The translations under genes were made by a program, and so were the position numbers. The notes beneath the pieces are model-generated. The model saw nothing but the letters and a program-made list of their open reading frames with translations, was not told the origin of the DNA and did no database searches. From Bacillota bacterium (GTDB lineage Bacteria; Bacillota; Clostridia; Lachnospirales; Lachnospiraceae), in the NCBI GenBank assembly GCA_023402845.1, contig JAEYFP010000030.1, positions 62,001 through 126,000 on the forward strand: a DNA stretch of 64,000 nucleotides. Reading direction: 5' to 3'. Positions 23,915-32,184 of the stretch are shown here, in pieces (the first letter of the stretch is position 1; each line of letters opens with the position of its first letter).

Positions 23915-24974
23915 CAACCGCCTCCTCATCTTCTGATTCCGGCTTGTTCATGATCTGGATATCAAATGGATCAACATGAATACCGACCTCTGTACCGACA
24001 GGAAACATATCCGTACTGTGAACGAGCCATTCACGGCCGTTTGCAGTGACCTCCATTTCATAATGGACGCCCTTAAAAATGATATGAGTGACATGGCCGC
24101 GGATTGTACCTTCGGACGGCTTTACCAAATCAATATCCTCGGGACGGATCACGACATCAACCGGTTTGTTTCTCCCGAAACCGGTATCCACGCATTCAAA
24201 TCTTGCGCCCAGGATTTCGACAAGCCGGTCCTCCATCATCACAGAGGGAATAATATTGCTTTCACCGATAAAATCTGCCACAAATGCGTTCTGCGGTTCA
24301 TTGTAAATATCCTCGGGAGTACCTGTCTGCTGGATATAACCCTGATTCATAACGACGATCGTATCTGACATTGTCAGCGCTTCCTCCTGATCGTGTGTCA
24401 CATAAATAAAAGTGATGCCAAGTTCATTTTTTAAACGGATCAACTCATATTGCATGTCCTGACGCAGTTTCAAATCGAGTGCACCGAGCGGTTCGTCAAG
24501 AAGCAGCACCTTCGGCTCGTTGACGATTGCACGAGCAATCGCAATGCGCTGCTGCTGGCCGCCGCTTAAAGAATCGGGCGTCCTGTTTTCAAATCCTTCC
24601 AGATTAACGAGTTTTAGGGCATATTTGATTTTATCGTCGATATAGGTTTTACTCTTATTTTTAATTTTCAGTCCGAAAGCAATATTTTCTGCGATCGACA
24701 TATGCGAAAAGAGCGCATATTTTTGGAAAACCGTATTCAGCGTGCGTTTGTTGGGCGGCAGATTGGTAATGTCGGTGCCGTTAAAAATAACATTTCCTGT
24801 ATCCGGCGTTTCAAAGCCGCCGATAATACGGAGAGTTGTCGTCTTTCCGCAGCCGGAAGGACCGAGCAGCGTGATAAATTCGTTTTCCCTGATATACAGG
24901 TTCAAATCGTCGAGTACGAGCGTGCCGTCAAAGGATTTGGAAATGTGATTCAATTCAATCAGTTTTCTGCTCAT
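23901..24974 (-). CDS. potA: Polyamine ABC transporter ATPase PotA
   Basis: A 357-aa ATPase energising PotBC. Walker A is LGPSGCGKTTTLRIIGG, then the Q-loop VFQKYALFSHM, signature LSGGQQQRIAIARAI, Walker B VLLLDEPLGALDLKLR and the H-loop YVTHDQEEALTM. The C-terminal TOBE-type domain (about 235-340) includes VVIRPEDIDLVKPSEG. The last residues are very acidic (ESEDEEAVGVEE). AGGAGG precedes the ATG. It starts 12 bases after the regulator gene, so the regulator is cotranscribed. Confidence 0.96.
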   Translation of the reverse strand: MSRKLIELNHISKSFDGTLVLDDLNLYIRENEFITLLGPSGCGKTTTLRIIGGFETPDTGNVIFNGTDITNLPPNKRTLNTVFQKYALFSHMSIAENIAFGLKIKNKSKTYIDDKIKYALKLVNLEGFENRTPDSLSGGQQQRIAIARAIVNEPKVLLLDEPLGALDLKLRQDMQYELIRLKNELGITFIYVTHDQEEALTMSDTIVVMNQGYIQQTGTPEDIYNEPQNAFVADFIGESNIIPSVMMEDRLVEILGARFECVDTGFGRNKPVDVVIRPEDIDLVKPSEGTIRGHVTHIIFKGVHYEMEVTANGREWLVHSTDMFPVGTEVGIHVDPFDIQIMNKPESEDEEAVGVEE

Positions 24975-24986
24975 TGGTGGGTCCTC

Positions 24987-25526
24987 CTAGAAGCTTGGCG
25001 GAGTACTTACCCAGATGAGGGAAGCCCCGCTCTTTTTATCGGCGGTAATATAATGCTTGGAATTTGGAGAGAAGTAGAAAGCTTCCCCTTTTTTAGCCCG
25101 GTATGTATGCTTTCCTAAACGGATCGTGATGCTTCCGGAAAGAATGTAACCGAATTCCTCTCCTTCATGGGGCATATCCGGATAGGTGGAGCCGCCGGGA
25201 GAGAGTGTTAAGCGAATCGGTTCCATCGCATTTTTCTGCGCGTTCGGAATGATCCATTCAATTTTGTTGGAAAGCTCGGTGTCAATTTTTTCAAAAAAAT
25301 CCTGCTCGCGGAATACGATTTGCTCCTCGGGATCTTCGCTGAAAAAATTATTTAAATCGGTTCCAAGTACCTGAAGGATGTCTACAAGTGTCGCGATGGA
25401 AGGCGAGGTCAAATCTCTCTCGATTTGGGAAATAAAGCCTTTGCTGAGCTCTGCCCGATTTGCCAGATCTTCCTGCGTCAGACTTTTCTGAATACGCAGC
25501 TCCTTGATCTTATTTCCGATTTTCAT
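24987..25526 (-). CDS. XRE-cupin transcriptional regulator of the pot operon
   Basis: A 179-aa regulator with an N-terminal helix-turn-helix of the Cro/CI type (LTQEDLANRAELSKGFISQI, residues about 17-36) and a C-terminal cupin domain with GEEFGYILSGSITIRLG and EAFYFSPNSKHYI. This arrangement is common in regulators of polyamine and amino acid genes such as PuuR. As first gene of the potABCD operon, downstream of a strong promoter and an inverted repeat, it most likely represses its own operon in response to polyamine level. GAGGAGGG precedes the ATG. Confidence 0.92.
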   Translation of the reverse strand: MKIGNKIKELRIQKSLTQEDLANRAELSKGFISQIERDLTSPSIATLVDILQVLGTDLNNFFSEDPEEQIVFREQDFFEKIDTELSNKIEWIIPNAQKNAMEPIRLTLSPGGSTYPDMPHEGEEFGYILSGSITIRLGKHTYRAKKGEAFYFSPNSKHYITADKKSGASLIWVSTPPSF

Positions 25527-25569
25527 GTGGTGCCCTCCTCAATTTGCTAAAAGTAGATATAAACAAAAA

Positions 25570-25586
25570 GTTTACTATTTATAAAC
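25570..25586. promoter_or_regulatory. Candidate operator for the pot regulator
   Basis: GTTTA-CTATTTA-TAAAC, a 17-base inverted repeat, with another half-site TATAAAC about 12 bases toward the gene. It lies 15 bases downstream of the -10 box of the pot operon promoter, a suitable place for autorepression. The link to the XRE-cupin regulator is inferred from position only. Confidence 0.4.
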
Positions 25587-25600
25587 CACAACTGAAATAG

Positions 25601-25628
25601 ATTATACACGGATGCATACAAATGTCAA
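25601..25628 (-). promoter_or_regulatory. Consensus SigA promoter of the regulator-potABCD-rluA operon
   Basis: On the minus strand, TTGACA (25623-25628), a 16-base spacer and TATAAT (25601-25606), both hexamers perfect. About 75 bases lie between it and the regulator ATG. Confidence 0.85.
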
Positions 25629-25648
25629 CGAAAATTTTCAAAATTCCA

Positions 25649-25677
25649 TTAACAAGTTTTAGGATCTATGATATAAT
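25649..25677 (+). promoter_or_regulatory. SigA promoter for the lactonase gene
   Basis: TTAACA (25649-25654), a 17-base spacer and TATAAT (25672-25677) on the plus strand, divergent from the pot promoter 20 bases away. It implies a leader of about 150 bases before the lactonase ATG. Confidence 0.75.
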
Positions 25678-25728
25678 GACGTAAGACGTTATATCGCGCC
25701 GGAACGAAGCGGAGTGCGCATAAGGCGG

Positions 25729-25749
25729 TTGAATTACAGAGTAATTCAA
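25729..25749 (+). other. Perfect hairpin in the lactonase leader
   Basis: TTGAATTAC-AGA-GTAATTCAA, a perfect 9-bp stem with a 3-base loop. It sits in the middle of the roughly 150-base leader, just before the start of a short open frame at 25754. It has no T tail, so it is not a terminator. Confidence 0.6.
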
Positions 25750-25753
25750 GGTG

Positions 25754-25840
25754 ATGCTGAAAAAGAGAAGGATCAGGCAAGGCACCAGGTATGCCGGTGA
25801 CATGCCCGATAATGGATATAAAGCGAGGGAAAGCAAATGA
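25754..25840 (+). CDS. Possible 28-codon leader peptide overlapping the lactonase start
   Basis: An open frame of 28 codons beginning MLKKRRIRQGTRYAG, rich in Arg/Lys, whose TGA overlaps the lactonase ATG as ATGA. An AAGGTG abuts the ATG, so the ribosome binding site is weak and too close. If translated, it would couple translation to the lactonase gene. The reading could also be chance in a structured leader. Confidence 0.3.
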   Translation: MLKKRRIRQGTRYAGDMPDNGYKARESK

Positions 25841-26907
25841 AGGGTGACAGATATGTGGCGTATGTTTCTACCTATACACAGAGAAACACGGATGGAATTC
25901 TGATTTATGATGTGGATATTAAGAACGGTCGAATGGAGCAAAGGGATAAGGTAACAATCACAAATTCTACCTATCTGACAATATCTCATAATTTAAAATA
26001 TGTTTATTCCACGACCGATCTGGGGATTGAGTCTTTTCGGGTTCTTCCGGATGGGGGTCTTAAGCCGATGAATCAAGCGCCGATCAATGGTATGCGCGGC
26101 AGTTATATTTCTACGGATTATGGCGATCATTATCTGTTTGTGGCAGGGTATCATGATGGCAAGATTACGGTGCTTAAGCTAAATGAGGACGGGTCAATCG
26201 GAGAAATTGTGGATGAGATATTTCACACTGGCTACGGGAGCATTTCCGAGAGGAATTTTCATCCGCATGTGAGCTGTGTCAGGATGACGAGAGACAATAA
26301 ATATTTGTGTGCGGCAGATTTGGGACTTGATCATGTTAAGATATACCGGTTTGAGGAGAGTACGGGCAAGCTGAAGATTGCTGAAGTTGTAAGGTGTGAC
26401 CAAGGTTCTGCGCCGCGCTTGATTAAGTTTAGAAGAGATGGGAAATTTGCATATATCCTTAACGAAATGAACAATAAGGTAGAAGTGTATTCTTATAAGG
26501 AAGAGAGCGGAAATCCGGTGTTCACGAAACGGCAGGAAATTTCCACTTTAAACAGCTATCATGCGAATGGTTCTGCCGCCTGTGCACTGAAGTTTTCCAT
26601 TGATAATAAATATCTGTTCTGTTCGAATGCGGGAGATAACAGCATTGGTGCATTTGAGATTGATAACGATACGGGCTTGCTCGAAAAGAAATTTGTGCTG
26701 CCGGTCAGCGGCGATTATCCGAAGGATCTTGCGCTTTTTCCTGATACACGCTATTTGATCAGCTTGAATCACGGGTCCAATACCATGACCTTTTTCAAAG
26801 TAGATCTTGAAAACAATACAATCGTCATGAACGGCCCGGAAATAAAGGTAAGAAGCGGAAACTGCATCGTCATGCTGAAGGTAAATCCCGAAAGATGCAA
26901 TGAATAA
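25837..26907 (+). CDS. Lactonase family (6-phosphogluconolactonase-like) beta-propeller protein
   Basis: A 356-aa protein of the lactonase/YkgB (Pgl) family, a seven-bladed beta-propeller. Repeating blade segments are visible, for example ISHNLKYVYSTTDLGIESFR, then GKITVLKLNEDGSIG, then DNKYLCAADLGLDHVKIYRF, LIKFRRDGKFAYILNEMNNK and FSIDNKYLFCSNAGDNSIGA. The His of FHPHVSCVRM and the Arg of SAPRLIKFRRDG are at places where YkgB-type enzymes carry conserved residues. The GCGAGGGAAAGC ribosome binding site precedes the ATG. The gene is divergent from the pot operon. Hydrolysis of 6-phosphogluconolactone is the family's known reaction, but many members have other substrates, and no pentose phosphate gene is adjacent. 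Confidence 0.85.
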   Translation: MKGDRYVAYVSTYTQRNTDGILIYDVDIKNGRMEQRDKVTITNSTYLTISHNLKYVYSTTDLGIESFRVLPDGGLKPMNQAPINGMRGSYISTDYGDHYLFVAGYHDGKITVLKLNEDGSIGEIVDEIFHTGYGSISERNFHPHVSCVRMTRDNKYLCAADLGLDHVKIYRFEESTGKLKIAEVVRCDQGSAPRLIKFRRDGKFAYILNEMNNKVEVYSYKEESGNPVFTKRQEISTLNSYHANGSAACALKFSIDNKYLFCSNAGDNSIGAFEIDNDTGLLEKKFVLPVSGDYPKDLALFPDTRYLISLNHGSNTMTFFKVDLENNTIVMNGPEIKVRSGNCIVMLKVNPERCNE

Positions 26908-26924
26908 ACGTTGGTAAGCACTCT

Positions 26925-28025
26925 TTATTGCTTATAAAAATTCTGTATATAGTCCACACGGCTGTGCATATTGGCAAGCATCAGATCTGCGACAGTCAGG
27001 GCAGCCATCGCTTCGACGACGACAACGGCGCGCGGTACAATGATCGGGTCGTGGCGTCCTTTAATATGAACGGAGATTTCGTCTCCGTTTTTATTTACGG
27101 TTTTTTGTTCACTGTAAACGGAAGGTGTTGGTTTGATCGCCGCACGGAAAAGAATTTCGGAACCGTCGCTGATGCCGCCCAAGATACCGCCGGCATGATT
27201 TGTCAGCTTCTTCACCTGTCCGTTTTCCATTACAAACGGGTCATTGTTGGAAAGTCCGCTCGACTTGGAGACGGCGAAGCCATCGCCGATTTCAAACGCT
27301 TTAACGGCTCCGATGCTCATGATGGCATGAGAGAGCTTTGCATCCAGCTTTTCAAAAACAGGTTCCCCGATCCCGGCAGGCACACCGGTTATTTTGCATT
27401 CAATAATACCGCCTGCGGAATTATATTCCTGCATACAGGCATTCAAATAAGCCTCGGCCTGCTTTGAAGCCTCGGCATCCGGCATTGCAAGTGCACTTTC
27501 ATAAATCAGTTCTTTTTGAAAATGAGATTCATTGATTGAAACAGGTCCGATCGATTTTGTATAAGCTAAAATATGGACAGAAAGAGATTCCAGCAGCTTT
27601 GCTGCTACGGCACCCGCAGCCACACGCCCGATTGATTCACGGCCGGAGGAACGTCCGCCGCCGCGGTAATCACGGAAGCCGTACTTTTCATCAAAGGTGA
27701 AATCTGCATGGCCGGGACGATAAAAGGAAGCAATTTCCGAATAATCCGCCGATTTTTGAGACGTATTCTCTACCATTAAGGATATCGGCGTGCCGGTGGT
27801 TTTTCCCTCAAATACACCGGAAAGGATCGTGACGGCGTCCCCCTCCTTACGCGGTGTGGCATATTTGGATTTGCCGGGCTTTCGTCTGTCCAGATATTTC
27901 TGGATATCGTCCTCGCAGAGAAAAAGACCTGCCGGACATCCGTCGATCACAACACCGAGCGCTTTTCCGTGGGATTCTCCCCACGTCATGATTTTGAAAT
28001 TTGTGCCAAAGGTTGATCCTGCCAT
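26925..28025 (-). CDS. aroC: Chorismate synthase
   Basis: Forms chorismate from EPSP, the last common step to aromatic amino acids, and needs reduced FMN. The 366-aa protein carries FKIMTWGESHGKALGVVIDG, then DRRKPGKSKYATPRKEGD, then the flavin/substrate motif FRDYRGGGRSSGRES, and near the C-terminus FRAAIKPTPSVYSEQ and GRHDPIIVPRAVVVVE. It is a single gene on the minus strand with its own promoter; no other shikimate gene is in the window. Confidence 0.97.
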   Translation of the reverse strand: MAGSTFGTNFKIMTWGESHGKALGVVIDGCPAGLFLCEDDIQKYLDRRKPGKSKYATPRKEGDAVTILSGVFEGKTTGTPISLMVENTSQKSADYSEIASFYRPGHADFTFDEKYGFRDYRGGGRSSGRESIGRVAAGAVAAKLLESLSVHILAYTKSIGPVSINESHFQKELIYESALAMPDAEASKQAEAYLNACMQEYNSAGGIIECKITGVPAGIGEPVFEKLDAKLSHAIMSIGAVKAFEIGDGFAVSKSSGLSNNDPFVMENGQVKKLTNHAGGILGGISDGSEILFRAAIKPTPSVYSEQKTVNKNGDEISVHIKGRHDPIIVPRAVVVVEAMAALTVADLMLANMHSRVDYIQNFYKQ

Positions 28026-28064
28026 AGCGCGCCTCCATAAAATTAAAATTTTTTACATGTGCCT

Positions 28065-28093
28065 ATTATAATGAATTTGCAGAAAAACAGCAA
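28065..28093 (-). promoter_or_regulatory. Promoter for aroC
   Basis: On the minus strand, TTGCTG (28088-28093), a 17-base spacer and a perfect TATAAT (28065-28070), about 40 bases before the aroC start. Confidence 0.6.
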
Positions 28094-28140
28094 TCCTTTT
28101 GAAAAGAAATTATGTAATTTCAATTTTAGAATGAAATCAT

Positions 28141-28169
28141 TTGACAAATTCTCAGAACGGTGGTACAGT
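28141..28169 (+). promoter_or_regulatory. SigA promoter of the amino acid ABC operon
   Basis: A perfect TTGACA (28141-28146), a 17-base spacer and TACAGT (28164-28169). The expected transcript start is near 28176, at the base of a strong hairpin. Confidence 0.75.
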
Positions 28170-28174
28170 TTAAA

Positions 28175-28213
28175 AAAGGCAAATGGGTCTCACCATTTGC
28201 CTTTATTTATTTT
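28175..28213 (+). terminator. Terminator-like hairpin at the 5' end of the amino acid ABC operon
   Basis: AAAGGCAAATGG (28175-28186) pairs perfectly with CCATTTGCCTTT (28193-28204), loop of six, followed by ATTTATTTTT. It lies between the promoter and the ribosome binding site of the binding-protein gene. On the minus strand it is followed by six Ts as well, so it could stop transcription in both directions. It may be an attenuator or a 5' stabilising structure. Confidence 0.7.
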
Positions 28214-28230
28214 TCAGGAGGAATGATATT

Positions 28231-29151
28231 ATGAAGATGAAAAAAATGATTTGTTTACTGCTTGGAACCACAATGGCATTTATTCTTACGGCATGCGGCA
28301 GCACAGCATCGACCGAAACCGCTTCTGCGGAAGCTGCTCCGGCAGTTGCGGAAAGTGTGGAATCTGAAGCTCCCGCAGAGGAAGCTGATGCAGCGGCTTT
28401 AGAAACGGAGGAGAGTACAGAAGCAGAGACTCCCTCTGCCGATTATACATTAATTCAGGATGGAACATTGAGTGTCGGAGTTGAAATCGGTTATCCGCCG
28501 TTCGAAGATTTTGCGGAAGATGGTGTGACGCCGATCGGTTATGACATTGATTTTGCAAATGCACTTGCGGAAAAACTCGGTCTTGAGGTTAACTTTATCA
28601 ATACGGCCTGGGATGGTATTTTTTCCGGAATCGGCACGAATTATGATGTGGTTATTTCCGCAGTCACAATCACAGATGAAAGAAAAGAGACAATGGCCTT
28701 TTCCGAACCGTACATAAACAGCTATCAGTCTATTGTGGTTGCAGAGGGAAGTGAGCTGACCTTTACAAGCTTAAATGATCTTGACGGAAAGTCTGTTGCC
28801 CTGCAGAAGGAGACAACCTCAGATGCGTTGATTACGGATCTGATTGATACGAAGACAATTGATGCGACTGTTGTAGCGAATGAGAAAGTAATTACCTGTT
28901 TTACACAGCTGACAAACGGTGAAGTGGATTGTGTTCTTTGCGACAGCCCTGTTGCAGATGGATATCTGTCTTCCTCCCCGGGTCAATATGTGAAGATATT
29001 CCAGGACGAGACATCTCCCGAGCAATTTGGTGTTGCGATGAGTAAGGATAATACCGGACTTACCGAGGCAATCAATACAGCCATAGCAGAGTTGGAGTCT
29101 GAAGGATTTTTTGAAGCAAATATTGCAAAGTGGTTTGGTGCAGGTGAATAG
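28231..29151 (+). CDS. Amino acid ABC transporter substrate-binding lipoprotein
   Basis: A 306-aa lipoprotein with signal MKMKKMICLLLGTTMAFILT and lipobox Cys 22 (LTACGS). It is followed by an unusually Ala/Glu/Ser-rich linker of about 50 residues and then a type II (SBP family 3) domain: LSVGVEIGYPPFEDFAEDG, GYDIDFANALAEKLGLEVNF, DGIFSGIGTNYDVVISAVTI, ERKETMAFSEPYINSYQSIV. This family binds polar or acidic amino acids or Gln/His/Arg. ATG 28231 has AGGAGG about 9 bases upstream; an earlier in-frame start lies inside the leader hairpin. It is the first gene of a three-gene import operon. Confidence 0.94.
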   Translation: MKMKKMICLLLGTTMAFILTACGSTASTETASAEAAPAVAESVESEAPAEEADAAALETEESTEAETPSADYTLIQDGTLSVGVEIGYPPFEDFAEDGVTPIGYDIDFANALAEKLGLEVNFINTAWDGIFSGIGTNYDVVISAVTITDERKETMAFSEPYINSYQSIVVAEGSELTFTSLNDLDGKSVALQKETTSDALITDLIDTKTIDATVVANEKVITCFTQLTNGEVDCVLCDSPVADGYLSSSPGQYVKIFQDETSPEQFGVAMSKDNTGLTEAINTAIAELESEGFFEANIAKWFGAGE

Positions 29152-29155
29152 ATAA

Positions 29156-30208
29156 ATGAGAGTAAAGAACAGTGCCATACAACGAATGCTGAACGTAAGG
29201 GCATGGGAAAAAAACACAAAAAAATTTTGGGGAATTATTATTGGTACATTTTTGGTTGCTTCTGTTTTTGCCTGCTTTAAGCCATCCAAAGAGGAACTGA
29301 TGAGTTATGCATCCGCCGAGGTTACGACCGCCTTGAAGGAGGATGAATCCAAAACAAGAAAAGAGGTTGTAACAACCTATAACGATCTGTATTTTATCAA
29401 TTACTGCTCTTTTGAAACATCAGGTGCAAATGCACTCAGTGAAAAATATCTCGGGTTCGCAGGACACGTATATCCTGCGGACCAGGGTGTTCCAAAGATA
29501 ACCGGGCAGATGGTAAATTATACCTATCGTATGCTCGGATGCGGACAGGGGATCCTGTATGGCGCAAAGCTGACAATTTTTCTGACTACTATCTCCGTAT
29601 TATGCGGTTTTTTTCTTAGCATTTTCCTTGCGCTTGGTAAGATTTCCTCAATAAAGCCGATCAGCAAGTTTTGTGGGGGATATATCTTTTTTTTCCGCGG
29701 TACCCCGCTCATGATTCAGATTTTTGTGATTTATCTTGCTATTCCAGGTGTTTTTCCGGGCTTTAATTGGCGGAGTCTTTTTTCGGCTAATGATCCGGAT
29801 GCTGTTTTTAAGGGAGCGTTTGTCGCAGCATTTATTGCGTTTACGCTGAACACGGCCGCTTATTGTGCTGAAATCGTCCGGGCTGCCATTCAGTCGATTG
29901 ACAAGGGACAATTTGAGGCAAGCAAGGCACTCGGTATGAATTATACACAGACAATGCGTTTAATTGTGATACCGCAATCTATCCGGCGTATGATTCCGCC
30001 CGTATGCAATGAGTTTGTTATGGTTCTTAAGGATGCATCCCTTGTTTTTGTGATTGGGCTGATGGATATTACGACGATTTCTAAGACAATTGCCTCGGGA
30101 GGATCTTTTCTTGTATTTGTTCCCGCGCTTGTTATATATTTAATTATAACGGCATTTTTTACATTTATCTTTGATAAAATCGAGAGACGTCTTTCGGTTT
30201 ATGAATAG
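29156..30208 (+). CDS. Amino acid ABC transporter permease with extra extracytoplasmic insert
   Basis: A 350-aa permease of the HisM/GlnP family. Core elements are GAKLTIFLTTISVLCGFFLS, FFFRGTPLMIQIFVIYLAIP, the ATPase-contact loop EASKALGMNYTQTMRLIVIP and LKDASLVFVIGLMDI. Family members are usually about 220-280 aa. Here an additional first helix (about 22-42) is followed by roughly 90 polar residues (about 45-130) before the standard helices, predicted to lie outside. A segment like this could dock the binding protein. The start ATG is four bases after the binding-protein stop codon, with AGGTGA upstream. Confidence 0.93.
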   Translation: MRVKNSAIQRMLNVRAWEKNTKKFWGIIIGTFLVASVFACFKPSKEELMSYASAEVTTALKEDESKTRKEVVTTYNDLYFINYCSFETSGANALSEKYLGFAGHVYPADQGVPKITGQMVNYTYRMLGCGQGILYGAKLTIFLTTISVLCGFFLSIFLALGKISSIKPISKFCGGYIFFFRGTPLMIQIFVIYLAIPGVFPGFNWRSLFSANDPDAVFKGAFVAAFIAFTLNTAAYCAEIVRAAIQSIDKGQFEASKALGMNYTQTMRLIVIPQSIRRMIPPVCNEFVMVLKDASLVFVIGLMDITTISKTIASGGSFLVFVPALVIYLIITAFFTFIFDKIERRLSVYE

Positions 30209-30221
30209 GAGGGGAGCTGGC

Positions 30222-30980
30222 ATGGAAATGATTCGTACCGAAAATTTATGTAAAAGCTTCGGAGATTTAGAAATATTGAAAGATGTGTCCATAAAAGTGA
30301 ATCAGGGTGAGGTTGTGGTAATTATCGGTCCGTCGGGAGCTGGAAAATCAACATTATTACGATCTCTGAATCATCTTGAAAAAGCGACTTCAGGGAAGAT
30401 ATATATTGAAGGACAGCTTTTGGATGATCGGGAAAAAGAGGTCAATCGTTCTCATTTAAACAAGCATGAGAAAAATATGCTTCTTTTAAAAATGGGCATG
30501 GTATTTCAGCGGTTTAATCTTTTTCCTCATAAGACAGTACTGGAAAATGTGGCAATCGCACCGATAAACGTCAAGAAAATGAGCGGTGAGCAGGCGGCGG
30601 AGATTGCAAAGGATCTGATACGGCGTGTCGGGCTTGAAGATAAAATGCACGCTTATCCCAATAAATTGTCTGGTGGGCAGCAGCAGCGTGTAGCGATTGC
30701 CAGAGCACTTGCGATGCAGCCTGAAATTATGCTGTTTGATGAACCGACATCTGCACTTGATCCCGAGCTTGTAGGCGAGGTGTTGAGCGTTATGCAGAAT
30801 CTTGCCAGAGGAGGCATGACTATGATCTGCGTCACTCATGAAATGGGCTTTGCCAGAGATGTCGCAGATAAGGTCATATTCATGTATGATGGCACGATAT
30901 TAGAAGAGGGAAGCCCTGAACAGATTTTTAAGGCACCGAGGGAGGAGCGCACAAGAGCATTTTTGCAGAGCGTTTTATAA
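30222..30980 (+). CDS. Amino acid ABC transporter ATPase
   Basis: A 252-aa ATPase of the GlnQ/HisP type. Walker A is IIGPSGAGKSTLLRSLNHLE, the Q-loop VFQRFNLFPHKTVLENV, the signature LSGGQQQRVAIARALAM, Walker B IMLFDEPTSALDPELVGEV and the H-loop VTHEMGFARDVADKVIFM. ATG 30222 is chosen because AGGAGGGG lies 7 bases upstream, overlapping the permease stop codon; an earlier in-frame start has no such site. It completes the three-gene importer. Confidence 0.95.
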   Translation: MEMIRTENLCKSFGDLEILKDVSIKVNQGEVVVIIGPSGAGKSTLLRSLNHLEKATSGKIYIEGQLLDDREKEVNRSHLNKHEKNMLLLKMGMVFQRFNLFPHKTVLENVAIAPINVKKMSGEQAAEIAKDLIRRVGLEDKMHAYPNKLSGGQQQRVAIARALAMQPEIMLFDEPTSALDPELVGEVLSVMQNLARGGMTMICVTHEMGFARDVADKVIFMYDGTILEEGSPEQIFKAPREERTRAFLQSVL

Positions 30981-30987
30981 GGAAGAA

Positions 30988-32043
30988 TCAGAGGATATTC
31001 TTAAATGTTTTAAGCACGTATTCCATTTCTTCTCGGGTGCCTATGGTCATGCGAATATAGTTGGATATTCTTTCCTGCGGATAATACCTTACCAGAATGC
31101 CATATTCCCTCAGTTTTTTCTCCAAATCATTCGCATTCATAAGCGGATGGGTGAAAAATATAAAATTCGTACTGGATGGAATTACGGTAAACCCCATTTT
31201 TTTCATTTCATTACTTATCTCATCACGAATCAAGACTTTTTGCCGGCAGCACCATTCGGTATAGTCTTGATCTTTTACTGCGGCAACGGCGGCGTCTAAA
31301 GTGATCTGATTTAAGTTGTTCGGGTTAAAACAGTTTTTGATGCAGCTGAGCTCCTGAATAATATCCTCATTTGCAATTGCATATCCGACGTGTAATGCGG
31401 CAATATTTCTGGACTTTGACATGGTATGGACGATAATCAGATTTTTATAGGAGGAGAGCAGTTCCATACAGCTGTTGGCTCCATATCCCAGATAGGCTTC
31501 ATCAATGATCACTATTCTTCCCGTATCGGATTCCAAAAGATTCTTTATCTGGTCCGTGGTGAGACAGAGACCGGTCGGTGCGTTGGGGTTTGCAAGAACA
31601 ATATGCCGGCGGCTTTTTTTGAATGCCTCAAGGTCAACAGTAAAGTCCTTATTTAAAGGAATCTCCTCATACTCCATTTGAAAGGCTCTTAAAAATGTTT
31701 TATAAAATCCATAACTGATGTCAGGAAAAGAAAATCCCCGTGTTTCTCCGTATGCCAGAAAGCAGAAGCTCAGCATTTCATCGGCGCCGTTTCCAACCAG
31801 AACTTGATCGCATGTTACCTGATATAGGCAGCTCAACGCTTCCCTTAGTACCGTTCCATCCTGATCAGAATAGAATCCAAGAAGATTGAGAGAGGCATCT
31901 TTTAGCACCTTTGAAACAAGAGGAGAAGCAGGAAAAGAAGTCTCATTTGAGTTTAGCTTAATATATTTTTTGTCGGTTGGCTGCTCCCCCAATCGGTATG
32001 GAATCATTTCACTGAATTTTTCTGATAAATATTGACTGCTCAT
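30988..32043 (-). CDS. HisC-like class I/II aminotransferase
   Basis: A 351-aa PLP enzyme of the histidinol-phosphate/aromatic aminotransferase family. It has KYIKLNSNETSFPASPLV at the N-terminus, LVGNGADEML for cofactor phosphate contact, VLANPNAPTGLCLT, IVIIDEAYLGYG with the pyridine-binding Asp, the Schiff-base Lys in HTMSKSRNIAALHVGYA and the C-terminal Arg in NYIRMTIGTREEME. No histidine genes are near. It sits between an amino acid importer (convergent) and a PucR-type regulator (same strand, upstream). It may therefore act in amino acid catabolism or salvage rather than histidine synthesis. It has its own promoter. Confidence 0.88.
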   Translation of the reverse strand: MSSQYLSEKFSEMIPYRLGEQPTDKKYIKLNSNETSFPASPLVSKVLKDASLNLLGFYSDQDGTVLREALSCLYQVTCDQVLVGNGADEMLSFCFLAYGETRGFSFPDISYGFYKTFLRAFQMEYEEIPLNKDFTVDLEAFKKSRRHIVLANPNAPTGLCLTTDQIKNLLESDTGRIVIIDEAYLGYGANSCMELLSSYKNLIIVHTMSKSRNIAALHVGYAIANEDIIQELSCIKNCFNPNNLNQITLDAAVAAVKDQDYTEWCCRQKVLIRDEISNEMKKMGFTVIPSSTNFIFFTHPLMNANDLEKKLREYGILVRYYPQERISNYIRMTIGTREEMEYVLKTFKNIL

Positions 32044-32114
32044 AGGTTATGCTCCTCACTGTGAATCCTCTCATATTTCCTGATTCTGTTATGTAATAAA
32101 AATTTCACAAAATC

Positions 32115-32144
32115 AGTATAGACAATTTTGATGAGGTTTTACAA
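32115..32144 (-). promoter_or_regulatory. Candidate promoter for the aminotransferase gene
   Basis: On the minus strand, TTGTAA (32139-32144), an 18-base spacer and TATACT (32115-32120), about 70 bases before the start codon. Confidence 0.45.
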
Positions 32145-32184
32145 TGGAAACGCAACAAAAAGATTCCGGGTATAATTGTAATTT

